NCBI GenBank assembly: GCA_964410215.1
Contig: CAYPHA010000015.1
Span: 1 to 64,000, forward strand
Direction: 5' to 3'
Source: CAYPHA01 sp964410215
Lineage (GTDB): Bacteria > Calditrichota > Calditrichia > Calditrichales > CAYPHA01
Length of the DNA: 64,000 nucleotides
Below the pieces are notes generated by a model. It worked only from the letters and a program-made list of their open reading frames with translations, was not told the origin of the DNA and searched no databases. The position numbers and the translations under genes are program-made. Every line of letters begins with the position of its first letter. Position 1 is the stretch's first letter. Below are positions 26,064 through 36,052 of this stretch, piece by piece.

Positions 26064-26302
26064 TCCCGGCCTTCATTTTTAGCTTTTGTTAAAAATTCAT
26101 CGGTAAGCAGCGGAAGATGAACTCTTTTATTCAGGTCATTTATTCTGGCAAAAAGTGACTCGGCAGAAATGGGCTTAGTACCAAGCGTTTGCCTTAAACG
26201 AAACAGGATTTCAGCGTTAAGACTTCTGTAATTCACCTCAGCACTCTTTTTTATTTGATCATACAAATCATTTGGGATGTTTTTTAACGTAATTGCGGGC
26301 AT
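26060..26302 (-). CDS. VapB/FitA-like ribbon-helix-helix antitoxin
   Basis: This 80-residue protein has an N-terminal ribbon-helix-helix DNA-binding domain (ITLKNIPNDLYDQIKKSAEV, then RSLNAEILFRL) typical of FitA/Arc-type antitoxins. The C-terminal tail probably wraps the toxin. I start at the ATG at 26302, preceded by TGGAG; the longer frame to 26368 adds a non-matching leader. It likely autorepresses the operon. Confidence 0.87.
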   Translation of the reverse strand: MPAITLKNIPNDLYDQIKKSAEVNYRSLNAEILFRLRQTLGTKPISAESLFARINDLNKRVHLPLLTDEFLTKAKNEGRE

Positions 26303-26404
26303 GTTCGTAACTCCATATACCAAATTAATACCAAAACGGAATATAATATAAAAATGGTTTCGGATCAATTAAAAGCAGACTCATTTACCGGGCTATAAAG
26401 GGTG

Positions 26405-29400
26405 TTATAAATTGGACGGCCATAAGATTAAGTTATTGTCCTGAATTTCAAAGCCGTGATCCAGCAGGGTCGTGCTGAGCGGTTCACGGCCGGCCGGTCG
26501 TCCGTCAATGGTTTCAATTTCCAAACGTTTGCGCTTTACCAGACCGGCCGGAAGCCGCAGCCAGATTTTCAAGCGCTCGGCAAGGAGTGCCTCATGTTCC
26601 TCTTGAAAATAACTGGTCCGGTAAAGGCGCCGGCCGTAGCCTTCACTATACACCAGAGGCTTTCCGGCCGAAATCAGCAGATGGTTTCCGGCCAACCGGC
26701 TGATGCTGAGGGGATTGCCCCCCACGCCATTGATATTCCATGGGATGGAACGGCCCAGCGGCAGGGCGGGATCCAGGGTTGACAGCCAGTACGTGTCCGG
26801 GTCCGGCTCGTCTTGCTGTAGTGATTGGAGAAGCGTCGCGGCCTCCGGCAGTGCAAACTGAATTCCGGATAAACCTTCGATGAAATAACCGCGTACGATT
26901 TCGCCTTCCCATTCCATGCGTTTCAGTTCCTGAAACAGATCATACCAGGGCAGCAATCCTGATTCATGACGATACCATTCTTTGACCATTATCCCGTATC
27001 GTTGCAGCAGCAAGCGGGCCTGCCTGCGCACACGCTCTGCGGGCAGCAGAGGTTTACCGGTTACGGCGAACGCGTTCGTAAGAAACCATCGCGCCTTTTC
27101 CAGCTGATTTACCGTTTCGTATCCGGTTTGAAAATCGGAACGCCGTAACCGGCGGACGGTCCGTTTCCGGCGTGACCACGGCGGTGCGGATGGAATGATA
27201 TCCCCGCCGGTTGCCTTATTTCCGGGTTCGTGCGTATCCTTTAACAGAGCCATCAGGGCGGGAAAAGTGTCGGTTGTCAGCATCCCGGGCATAATTAGCC
27301 GTCTCAAAGAAGCCCGCATAACGGTCATGTCCAGGTCCAGCGCGTCCATAATATCACGGGTCAGGCTGGCACCGTTCTCTTTCAGGAAAGTGATGATACC
27401 CATATCGTCGCTGTCTGCGGAATCAGACGCTATGCTGCCTGTATCAGTAAACAGGTTGCCCTCGCCACGGGGGAAAAAGCGCAGACGGTATGATCCGCCT
27501 TTTTCAACAGGCACAACCTGAACAATATGGTCGCCTCTGGCAATCGAGGCGTGAAATGCGTCCACCAGTCCGGAAAGGGCATACGGATCATCCGGACAAA
27601 GGCGGCTGAGCAGGATTTCCTGTTCAAAAAAATCCGGGGGGAATTGATATCCCCTGTACCGTTCAATCAGTCCGGATATGGACTGTTCCGGCTGGTTTAC
27701 GGCATGCCAGGCTGTCGAAAAAGGGATGAACAGACTGTTCCCGGCCGGTTTAATACGTTGGCGCTGACCTGCAAGGGCGTCCCGGTACAGTTGCTTGAAA
27801 TTCTCCGTGTCACACCAGTAATGATCCGGCTTGTCACTGAATAGAGTGCCGTCAATTACCTGATTCTCTTTTTTCAACTGTTGTAAAACATCGGAAATGT
27901 GCCGGGCATCGGTTTTGAAATAGTCCGCAAGCACCTTCACTGTCACAGGCCCCCTGGAACGCAGTAACCGGGCGACCAGGATCTTCAGAACGGCGGGATC
28001 TCCGGTTCGTTGAAACAAATCGGCTGTCTGAACCGGAACCCATCCTTCGGCCGGGGCTGTTATCCGGCGTATACGTCCGGCATCCCGCAGTGCACCGTTC
28101 CAGTTGCCGGGATCGCTTTTGCTGCGAGCGGCCAGAGCTTCATCGGTAAGCGGGCCCAGTTCGTCGATGACCCTGAAGAGGCTTTCACGGTCTTTTGCCT
28201 TATAGCTGTCATCAAGCCGTTGCCATCGTTTTTCGAACAACGCAGCCCGGTCGGAATGTACCATGCGCGGAATCCGTTCCCGGCTCAAAATTTCATCCAG
28301 CAGGGAACTGCGGGCGGAGCGGTCATGTGCATCCGTTCGGTCCAGCTCATACATGTTCTCCGAGAGGAATTTGAACAGGATTCCTGAGGTCAGGGGTGAT
28401 GGTTTTTCCGAATGCACGGTTTTAATACGGATCGTTCCGGACCGGATTTGTGCGATTACCTCCTTTAAAGCTTCCATATCGAACACATCGAACAGGCATT
28501 CCCTGTAAGTCTCAACGGTTACGGGAAAGTCCGGGAAGTCCCGCACCTGCTGGGAAAGTTCCGACGCGCGCAGACGCTGCAGCCAGAGTGGAATGCGTTT
28601 TCCGGGCCGGGAACGGCTTAACAACAGGGAGCGAGCCGCGTTATAACGGAAATGAATCGCGAAAAGTAGGGTTTTCGAAAGTGATGTTATGACCTGATGC
28701 TCCACTTGCCCGGGTTCCATCCGGAAAATTGTATCAAATGGAAAAGGAGCCTGGCTGTCCGGTAAACGGATCAGAATGGCATCGTCATCATAGGTGAACG
28801 GGCGGCTGCTTTTATAGAAGGCCTCCAGACCGGCGGAAAGGGCGATGGCCCAGGGGGCATTGATACGGGCGCCGAACGGGCTGTGCAGCAGGATGAGCGG
28901 TTCTCCGGCCGGATCGCGGAACTGTTCCAGAAATAAGGTCTTGTGAGTTGCCACCATCGGTTGACGCCGGAAAAGATCCAGCAGGTTATCGATAATGGCG
29001 TCGTCGATCAGTTCCGTGCCTGATAGCCATTCTTCCGCCCGTTTGTCATGAATGGCCGTCTGGAGAGTCTCCCTGAATACGGCGATATGCCGGCTCGTGG
29101 CATAATCCCGGAACAGCAGGTCACCCTTCCAGAAAGGGGCCCGTGGTTTGATATCCGAAACGGGCGTTACGACAATGCGGTCCTGCAGGATATCGTCGAT
29201 GCGTCATTCGCTGTTCCCCAGGAAGAAAATCTGCCCGACACGCGATTCAAAGACAAATTCTTCTTCAACCTCGCCGAGGTTCGTTTGAGTGCCTTTTAAA
29301 ACGACCCGGTAATACGCACGGTCAGGTATGGTTCCGGCATTGAGTACCGCGATATGCCGGCTGCCCGGCAGGGCGTTGAGCGTCTGATTGACAGGATCCC

Positions 29401-30889
29401 AGTTGAGCCGGGGCTGCAGGGTGCGCAACGGTGTATCCGCGTAACGGCCGGCCAGCATTTCGATTACATGCCGGTAGGCCTCTTTGGATAGATTCCGGTA
29501 GCAGTAGCTTCCCTTAACCAGTTGATAAAGGTCATCATACCCCCAGCGCTTCATACCTGTTTCGGCAAGGATCTGCTGGGCAAGCACATCGAGGGCGTTC
29601 TCCGGTATGGTGGTGGGCTCGATGTCCCCCTCCTTCATGGCCATGACCAGGGCGCAGGCATCGTCCAGGTCCGACTGGTAAAGCGGAATGATCCGCCCTT
29701 TGCTGGTAGCTCGCAGCAGGTGTCCGCTGCGTCCCACGCGCTGCAGACCTGCGGCAACGGATTTGGGGGATTCCAGCTGCACGACCAGGTCGATACTACC
29801 GATATCGATACCCAGTTCGAGCGAAGCGGTTGCCACGACAGCCGGAATCCGGCCGGCTTTCAGTTCGCCCTCTATGGCATAACGCATTTCACGCGAAATG
29901 CTGCCATGATGTGCCCGGGCAAGGACAGCGGATGGATCCTCACATTCCCGTTGATAACGTTCGTTCAGTTCGCGGGCGATTTTTTCCGTCTGTGCCCGCA
30001 TGTTGCTGAAAATGAGGGTGGTCCGGTGCCTGCGTATGAGCGTATAGAGCAGGTTGTAGACGGCCGGCCACACGGATTGCTCAGGCAGATCCTGAAACGA
30101 AGGTACAGGGGAGATGACCCGCAGATCCATGTCCTTTCGCTGTCCGCAATCGACGATGGTCACCGGCCGGGGCGTATGGATTTTTTTATCCGGGTGGTAC
30201 ACTGCACCGCCAAGAAAAGAGGCGATCCGCTCCAACGGTTTCTGTGTGGCCGATAGACCGATGCGTACCGGAGGCTGCAGCACCAGGTGTTCCAGCCGTT
30301 CCAGTGACAGGCTGAGATGAACGCCGCGTTTATTTCCGCTGATGGAATGAATTTCATCGACGATGATGGTGCGCAGGTTGCGGAACAGGAGCCTGCCCCG
30401 TTCCGACGTGAGCAGCAGGTACAGGGACTCAGGGGTGGTAATAAGGATATGAGGCGGTGTTTTCAGCATCGATTGACGAATATGGGGTGGCGTGTCGCCT
30501 GTGCGGACGGCAACGCGTATCCCCGGCATTTCCAAATGCCTGACAGCCGCTTCCGAGGCGATCTGTTTCAGTGGTTTTTTCAGATTCCGTTCCACATCGT
30601 TATTCAAAGCTTTGAGCGGGGAGATGTATAAGGTATGAATCCCATTATCGTTTTGAGAAAATGTTTCGGGATCGCTTTCCAGCCCCGCACGAAACAAATG
30701 GTCAATCGACCAGAGGAAAGCCGCAAGTGTTTTACCGGAACCCGTCGGTGCCAGTATCAGCGTATGTTCACCGCGTGCGATGACCGGCCAGCCCTGTTCC
30801 TGCGGCGGGCTGGGGGCATCGAAATGCTTTTCAAACCAGCTTTGAATAACCGGATGAAAACCGGTCTTTTGCATGAGGTCAGAATACAT
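26405..30889 (-). pseudogene. Lhr-type ATP-dependent helicase with one in-frame TGA
   Basis: Read as one frame this is a 1494-codon large helicase-related protein. It has Walker A APTGSGKT (47-54), DEIH (178-181), a helicase C domain with ASLELGIDIGS and LQRVGRSGH, then the Lhr winged-helix and C-terminal domains. Codon 562 is TGA (minus strand of 29204-29206), inside a segment reading FFLGNSE*RIDDI where relatives have a conserved Trp (SxWRIxxI). The frame continues exactly in phase for the remaining 932 codons, with no other stop. Possible causes are a TGG-to-TGA mutation, a base error or readthrough. Without readthrough two fragments result, 29204-30889 and one from 28957. Lhr proteins act in DNA repair. 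Confidence 0.88.
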
Positions 30890-30933
30890 ACGGAAAGATA
30901 ATAAAAAATCATAATCAATGCCTGTAAGAAAAA

Positions 30934-30962
30934 TTGAATCGGTTTGTCCATTCTTTTAATTT
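30934..30962 (+). promoter_or_regulatory. Candidate promoter of the penicillin acylase operon
   Basis: TTGAAT (30934-30939), exactly 17 bp, then TAATTT (30957-30962), in the divergent gap between the helicase and the acylase gene. The leader would be about 58 nt. Confidence 0.5.
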
Positions 30963-31027
30963 AGAGGGATTTGTGGGGATAACCGGTTAAACCCGGTGAA
31001 AAACCGGAAATAAAAAGGAAAGAAAAA

Positions 31028-33391
31028 ATGCGCAAAGGATTACTGATATCAGCGGGCATTATTTTAGTCGTTGTCATGGCTCTTGTCCTCTATGTCCGGG
31101 TACTTTTACAGCGTTCGCTTCCCCAAACAGAGGGAGAGTTGATCCTGCCCGGCCTTTCCCATACCGTGGAAATAACCTATGACAAAATGGGTATCCCCCA
31201 GATCTGGGCGGAAACAGAAATGGACGGGTATCTTGCCCTCGGTTATCTCCATGCTGCCGACCGCCTGTTTCAGATGGATCTGACCCGCCGGGTGGCCAAA
31301 GGTCGACTGGCGGAGTTCTTCGGAGGAACCGTGCTCGATTTCGACCGCCTGCAGCGCAAAGTGGGCCATCACCGGATGGCGGAAGCCCAGCTGGATTATC
31401 TGTCTCCAACCAACAACAACCGTCTGCAGGCTTATGCCGACGGGATTAATATGTATGTCAGTCATTGCGACGCACTGCCGTTTGAATACCTGCTCCTGGG
31501 AAAGGAATTTGAGCCATGGACCGTTTTTGATGCATTGTGCGTGGTCAGTTTTCAAACCTGGTTTTCGGACTTCCTGCAGAATCCGGACCAGGTGTACCTG
31601 AAAATGGCGGAGGAAATCGGCCCCGAACGGGCCCGGTCATTGATCCGTGATTACCCGGACTGGGCACCTTTAACCGTGCCACAACCCGAAACAAGCGCTG
31701 GTGTCAGGCAGCAGTTTCAGCAGCATGTGGCCCGGTATCTGCTGGGAACGGGACACCTGCCTTTTTTAATGAGTACCGCCTCCAATTCCTGGGTGGTCAG
31801 CCCGGACCATAGTGAAAGCGGTGCCGCCATGCTGGCCAGCGATCCCCATCTTGAATTGTCACGACTGCCCCAGTTCTGGTATTACGCCGGTTTGCATATT
31901 AAGGAGAAAGACACTGATGTGCTGGGGATTACGACACCGGGGCTGCCGTTTTTTGTGATGGGACATAACCGCCGGGTGGCCTGGGCGTTCACCGTGGGCG
32001 GTATCGATGTGACCGAATATTATATTGAAAAAATCAATCCTGCCGACAGCAGCCAGTATCTGACGCCGGACGGCTGGGCGTCTTTTATCCCATTCGAGGA
32101 GATTATCAGGGTTGACGGCTCGAAGAACGACACACTGAACGTAAAAATGACCCGTCATGGCCCGGTTCTGGTTACAAATGATTCCCTCGGCCGGGTCTAC
32201 AGCTTCCGCTGGGCCGGTTTTGATATGGATTTGAATACAGCGGTAACGTCCGGATTCCGGCTGATGGAAACGGCTGACTTTACCGGTTTCCGGAAAACAG
32301 TAACATCTTTCGGTGCACTGGATGCCAACTGGACCTATGCCGACAGCGCCGGAAATATCGGTTACCAGCTTGGTACGCCCTTACCGGTGCGCCCGGAAAA
32401 GCTGGGCATTCTTCCCGCGCCGGGCTGGGATGAGGCATACGACTGGCTGGGTTATTATCCCCTGGAAAAAACACCACACGATTACAATCCGGAACAGGGC
32501 TGGCTGGCGACCTGCAACAATAAACAGGATGACGCCAACCTGGAATATGATCTGCAAGGCTATTTCGCGGCTGACCGTATTGTGCGCATAACGGAATTAC
32601 TGCGGAGCAAAGAGATGTTTTCGGCAAAGGATATGCAGTCCTGGCAACTGGACGATGTGGATACATACATGCTGCGCTGGAAGGAAAAACTGTTGCCTGT
32701 TCTGCGAGATAATGGTTATGACGAAACCGCCTCCATTCTCGAGAATTGGGATGGGCGGGTCTCTGAAGAGTCCGGAGCAACCGCCATAATCAGACTGTTC
32801 CTGTATTATTACAAGAATTTGATTCTTGAAGATGAGCTTGGTGATCTGACGGAAAGAGTCAACTACCGCTGGGTTGAGACGCTTTTTGATGAAGGGGATC
32901 CGGCCTGGTTCGATGATGTGCGCACGGAAAGCCGGGTCGAGGGAAAAGCCGATATCTTCCGGATGGCGATGGATACGACTCTGAAAAGGGTTGGTGATAA
33001 AACATGGGGCGATTTCAATTATCTGTCCATGGAACATCCACTGGCCGTTGTACCGGTCGTTAGTACGCTGTTGAATTTGCGTAACGGCCCGTTTCCCTGG
33101 GGTGGCACGAAAGGCGCCCTGAATGCCTCGTTCCTGGAAGAGAAGGGAGACGGCACGTTTCGTACCATTGTAGGGCCGAGCTGGCGCTTTGTCATCGACT
33201 TTTCCGACGCCGATGCCGCGACCATGGTGCTGCCTGCGGGCAATTCGGGTAATCCCATGAGTGATCATTTTATGGATTTTTATGAGTTGTGGAGAAATGA
33301 ACAACGCTGGAATGTGCCGGTTTCCTACGAAAAAGTATCATCCCTGGCCGTGAGCCGTTTGTACCTGAAACCGGAAAATACAAAGGAGTAA
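31028..33391 (+). CDS. Penicillin acylase family protein (Ntn-hydrolase)
   Basis: This 787-residue enzyme hydrolyses amide bonds of penicillin-like compounds, acyl-homoserine lactones or other N-acyl substrates; the family does not reveal which. After an N-terminal membrane helix (about 5-25) comes the alpha chain, including YLHAADRLFQMDL. The autocatalytic site follows: Ser252 in STASNSWVV would become the N-terminal nucleophile of the beta chain. ASDPHLELSRLP and the later Asn in DANWTYADSAGNIGYQ are typical. AGGAAAG lies 7 nt before the ATG. ApbE follows after 2 bp. Confidence 0.92.
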   Translation: MRKGLLISAGIILVVVMALVLYVRVLLQRSLPQTEGELILPGLSHTVEITYDKMGIPQIWAETEMDGYLALGYLHAADRLFQMDLTRRVAKGRLAEFFGGTVLDFDRLQRKVGHHRMAEAQLDYLSPTNNNRLQAYADGINMYVSHCDALPFEYLLLGKEFEPWTVFDALCVVSFQTWFSDFLQNPDQVYLKMAEEIGPERARSLIRDYPDWAPLTVPQPETSAGVRQQFQQHVARYLLGTGHLPFLMSTASNSWVVSPDHSESGAAMLASDPHLELSRLPQFWYYAGLHIKEKDTDVLGITTPGLPFFVMGHNRRVAWAFTVGGIDVTEYYIEKINPADSSQYLTPDGWASFIPFEEIIRVDGSKNDTLNVKMTRHGPVLVTNDSLGRVYSFRWAGFDMDLNTAVTSGFRLMETADFTGFRKTVTSFGALDANWTYADSAGNIGYQLGTPLPVRPEKLGILPAPGWDEAYDWLGYYPLEKTPHDYNPEQGWLATCNNKQDDANLEYDLQGYFAADRIVRITELLRSKEMFSAKDMQSWQLDDVDTYMLRWKEKLLPVLRDNGYDETASILENWDGRVSEESGATAIIRLFLYYYKNLILEDELGDLTERVNYRWVETLFDEGDPAWFDDVRTESRVEGKADIFRMAMDTTLKRVGDKTWGDFNYLSMEHPLAVVPVVSTLLNLRNGPFPWGGTKGALNASFLEEKGDGTFRTIVGPSWRFVIDFSDADAATMVLPAGNSGNPMSDHFMDFYELWRNEQRWNVPVSYEKVSSLAVSRLYLKPENTKE

Positions 33392-33393
33392 AA

Positions 33394-34410
33394 ATGCCTA
33401 AATATTTGATTTTATTGCTGGTTATCGTTCTCTCTGGTTGTCAGAAGGGGGTAACGTATCAGTTCGATGGGAAAACCATGGGTACGGGATACATGGTAAA
33501 AATTGCCAATCAGCATATCGGTGACGAAGAAGGCGATTATATCCGGAAGCAGGTGGAAGAAGCCCTTGTTGAAGTGAATCAGCAGATGTCGACCTGGATA
33601 CCGGAGAGTGAAATTTCCCGGCTCAACCGTTGGACGGAGGAAAAGCCGTATAAAATATCGAAACCGTTCAGTGATGTGCTGCTGACCGGAATCCGTATTC
33701 ATAAGGAATCGGAAGGTGCTTTTGATATGACCGTAGCCCCGCTGGTGAATCTATGGGGTTTTAGCAGCAGTGGAACCCGGGATACCCTGCCTTCGGCCCA
33801 GGAAGTCCGCAATATGATGGAACGCATTGGTACGCATCACATAAAACTGCTGAATGATTCCCTCGTGCTGAAAACCAATCCGGATGTCGAACTGGATCTG
33901 AGCGCGATTGCCAAGGGCTTCGGCGTCGATGTGGTGGCCGGGGTGCTGCAGGATCTGGGTTATACGGATTTCCTGGTGGAAATCGGCGGGGAGGTGGTGG
34001 TCAGCGGCATGAATGGGGATGCCCGATGGAAAATCGGTATTGACCGACCGGATTTTGAAAGTCTGCCCGGCAGCCAATTACAGGAGGTTTTACACGTTAC
34101 GGACATCGCCATGGCCACCAGCGGGGATTACCGGAATTATTTTGTTTCGGAAGATTCTGTGTATTCCCATACCATCGATCCGAAAACAGGGCGGCCGATC
34201 GTAAACGGGGTGGCTTCAGCTACCGTTCTCGGGCCGAGCTGCATGGAAGCCGACGCCATAGCCACGGCGCTGATGGTAATGGGTCCGGAAAAAGGTATCC
34301 GCTGGATCGAATCGAGGGATGGATTTGAAACAATGATGATTCTTCGTGAAAAGGAACAGTTTAAAGAAATATTCAGCTCGGGATTTAAAATCTATCTGAA
34401 GGTTGAATGA
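33394..34410 (+). CDS. apbE: FAD:protein FMN transferase (ApbE)
   Basis: This 338-residue lipoprotein (LSGC, Cys16) attaches FMN to Ser/Thr residues of target flavoproteins such as NqrB/NqrC or RnfD/G. Family motifs are clear: GTGYMV, SEISRLN, the ELDLSAIAKGFGVD box, EIGGEVVVSG, and SHTIDPKTGRP near the metal site. The length is normal. AAGGAG overlaps the acylase stop, so the two genes form an operon. A NqrM-like gene converges from the other side, pointing to a Na+-translocating NADH:quinone reductase elsewhere in the genome. Confidence 0.95.
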   Translation: MPKYLILLLVIVLSGCQKGVTYQFDGKTMGTGYMVKIANQHIGDEEGDYIRKQVEEALVEVNQQMSTWIPESEISRLNRWTEEKPYKISKPFSDVLLTGIRIHKESEGAFDMTVAPLVNLWGFSSSGTRDTLPSAQEVRNMMERIGTHHIKLLNDSLVLKTNPDVELDLSAIAKGFGVDVVAGVLQDLGYTDFLVEIGGEVVVSGMNGDARWKIGIDRPDFESLPGSQLQEVLHVTDIAMATSGDYRNYFVSEDSVYSHTIDPKTGRPIVNGVASATVLGPSCMEADAIATALMVMGPEKGIRWIESRDGFETMMILREKEQFKEIFSSGFKIYLKVE

Positions 34411-34442
34411 CAAAAAAAATGCCATCCCCGGGGGATGGCATT
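34411..34442 (-). terminator. Strong terminator between apbE and nqrM
   Basis: ATGCCATCCCC pairs with GGGGATGGCAT (34419-34441). On the minus strand the stem is followed by a run of eight T, so it ends the nqrM transcript. It may also slow transcription coming from apbE. Confidence 0.85.
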
Positions 34443-34460
34443 GTATAGATAAGAACAGTA

Positions 34461-34736
34461 TTAGTTAAACCGTTCCGGTTTAAAATCCACTTTCTCAAGG
34501 AACGGGCGCTTCCGGGAAGGATAACCCAGTTTGGCGATATTCTGCAGACCGGCGTTATCATCGGAAGGAATCAGCCTGGCATCCTTGCGGGAGCAGGCGC
34601 CGCAGGAGACATTGACACCGTTGATGGTATTGTGCGATTTACAGCTTCCATGAATTTGCTTACCACCGAATACCTGCCCGATGGAAAGCAGAAAAAGAGC
34701 TGTCGCAAAGATCAGGGGTACGATTAAAAACTCCAT
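34461..34736 (-). CDS. nqrM: NqrM-like (Na+)-NQR maturation protein
   Basis: This 91-residue protein has one N-terminal membrane helix (about 4-22), followed by GGKQIHGSC and a CGAC cluster, matching the small NqrM/DUF539 family required for assembly of Na+-NQR. In Vibrio the family protein has four conserved cysteines and lies beside apbE. Here I count three (Cys32, Cys45, Cys48) and a C-terminal extension of about 40 residues. The apbE neighbour, in convergent orientation, supports the assignment. No nqrA-F genes lie in this window. Confidence 0.75.
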   Translation of the reverse strand: MEFLIVPLIFATALFLLSIGQVFGGKQIHGSCKSHNTINGVNVSCGACSRKDARLIPSDDNAGLQNIAKLGYPSRKRPFLEKVDFKPERFN

Positions 34737-34771
34737 ATCTATTTCCTTTTTCCTTACTTGCTGTTTTTGTC

Positions 34772-34792
34772 ATCCCGAACCTGCTTCGGGAT
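34772..34792. repeat. Palindromic intergenic repeat
   Basis: ATCCCGAA (34772-34779), loop CCTGC and TTCGGGAT (34785-34792), preceded by GTC, resemble a type of short hairpin repeat dispersed in many bacterial genomes. It lies between nqrM and the LD-carboxypeptidase gene. Confidence 0.5.
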
Positions 34793-34888
34793 ATCTCACT
34801 TTTCAACTTTCTATGTATATGACGTAAATATCCGGAAAATAATTCCATGTATCAAGAATAAACCCGTTTTTGTGAAAAAAGTTTCGTA

Positions 34889-35941
34889 TCAGCATACTGC
34901 GGCTTCCAGCAGGGCGATTTTTCCGCTGTCCGCATCGAGTTCTGTCTTCACACCGAGGGGCAGTGTGGGTTTTTCCTTAATATGGCCAATGGATAAACCG
35001 ACGCAGACCGGGAAGTCGTAATCCCTGAAAACATCTTCGATAACCTGTTCCACGCTGAGCGTGTTATTGAATGCCGGCCGATAGGAAGACGGCTCGATGT
35101 CCTTGAGGCGGTCGAAAAAGACACCGCGGCAGGATTCGAATTTGCCGGCCTGTTTCATGTGATTCAGAAGCCGGTCCAGGTCATAAGGCTCTTCACCGAT
35201 TTCTTCCAGGAATATGATCCGGTCTTTCGTATCGATCTCGTAGGGTGTGCCGAGTGTGCTGGCTACAAGCGTCAGGTTGCCGCCGGTCAGTGCGCCCCGG
35301 GCTTTTCCCGGCCTAACCGTCCATACGCGGTTAGAGCGCTGCAGATTCTGGTCATAGGGGGCATCATCGATCGGTCCCACCGCTTCCTTCTTCGTCAGGG
35401 TGTCCAGGAAATACCGGGTCGTGAATTCCGTGAAAGTGGAGATGGCCACCGGTCCGTGAAAGGTGACCAGTCCGGTCATCCGGTGTATACCCAGAAGGAG
35501 GGATGTAATATCACTGTAACCGACAAGGATTTTGGGATTTTTTTTGATCAGATCATAATTCAGGTGGGGCAGCAGTTGTCCGCTGCCGTAGCCGCCGCGG
35601 AGGGTCATAATAGCCCTGACATCGGGATCTACGAACATTTCATGCAGATCGGTAACGCGCTCAGTGACACTCCCGGCCAGGTAGCCGTATTTTTTAAATA
35701 TATTTTTGCCACGTCGGGTGCGGAATCCCAGCGCCTGCAATTTTTCCTCGACGGATATCATGGTGCGGTGGGCCTCGAATAGCGGCGATGCCGGCGTAAC
35801 CAGTCCGATGATGTCGTTTTTACGCAACACAGGCGGTCGCAGTGTTTTTTGATTCTTAACATCTCCGGCGGAAGAGAGTCCCGGAGCCATGGCAAGCGTT
35901 CCGAGCAGACTGCTTTTTAGAAAATGTCGTCGGTTTAGCAT
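34889..35941 (-). CDS. LD-carboxypeptidase (S66 family)
   Basis: This 350-residue serine peptidase cleaves the terminal D-alanine of murein tetrapeptides during peptidoglycan recycling, or related L,D bonds. The catalytic Ser lies in GYSDITSLL, the Glu in FLEEIGEEPYDLDR and the His in SIGHIKEKPTLP. The N-terminus (RRHFLKSSLLGTLAMAPG) resembles a Tat signal, which suggests export; the classical LdcA is cytoplasmic, so the location differs from E. coli. It is transcribed away from the BtuC-like permease gene. Confidence 0.9.
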   Translation of the reverse strand: MLNRRHFLKSSLLGTLAMAPGLSSAGDVKNQKTLRPPVLRKNDIIGLVTPASPLFEAHRTMISVEEKLQALGFRTRRGKNIFKKYGYLAGSVTERVTDLHEMFVDPDVRAIMTLRGGYGSGQLLPHLNYDLIKKNPKILVGYSDITSLLLGIHRMTGLVTFHGPVAISTFTEFTTRYFLDTLTKKEAVGPIDDAPYDQNLQRSNRVWTVRPGKARGALTGGNLTLVASTLGTPYEIDTKDRIIFLEEIGEEPYDLDRLLNHMKQAGKFESCRGVFFDRLKDIEPSSYRPAFNNTLSVEQVIEDVFRDYDFPVCVGLSIGHIKEKPTLPLGVKTELDADSGKIALLEAAVC

Positions 35942-36052
35942 GATTTCTCCCCAGTTTGCGTATTTGTGTTATGAAATGTAAGGTAATAAAAATTTACTTT
36001 TAATTGGGATTTTTTTAGTTTCAGCAATCCAATAAAGTGAATTGAAGCGGAC

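Noticed and set aside
29204..29206. Selenocysteine insertion at the helicase TGA
   Set aside because: The family has Trp, not Cys, at this position, and I see no convincing SECIS-like hairpin.
26405..30889. Reassignment of TGA to tryptophan in this genome
   Set aside because: TGA ends many well-bounded genes here, including rplU, rpmA, apbE and several ATGA/GTGA overlaps; no other gene in the window needs TGA read as Trp.
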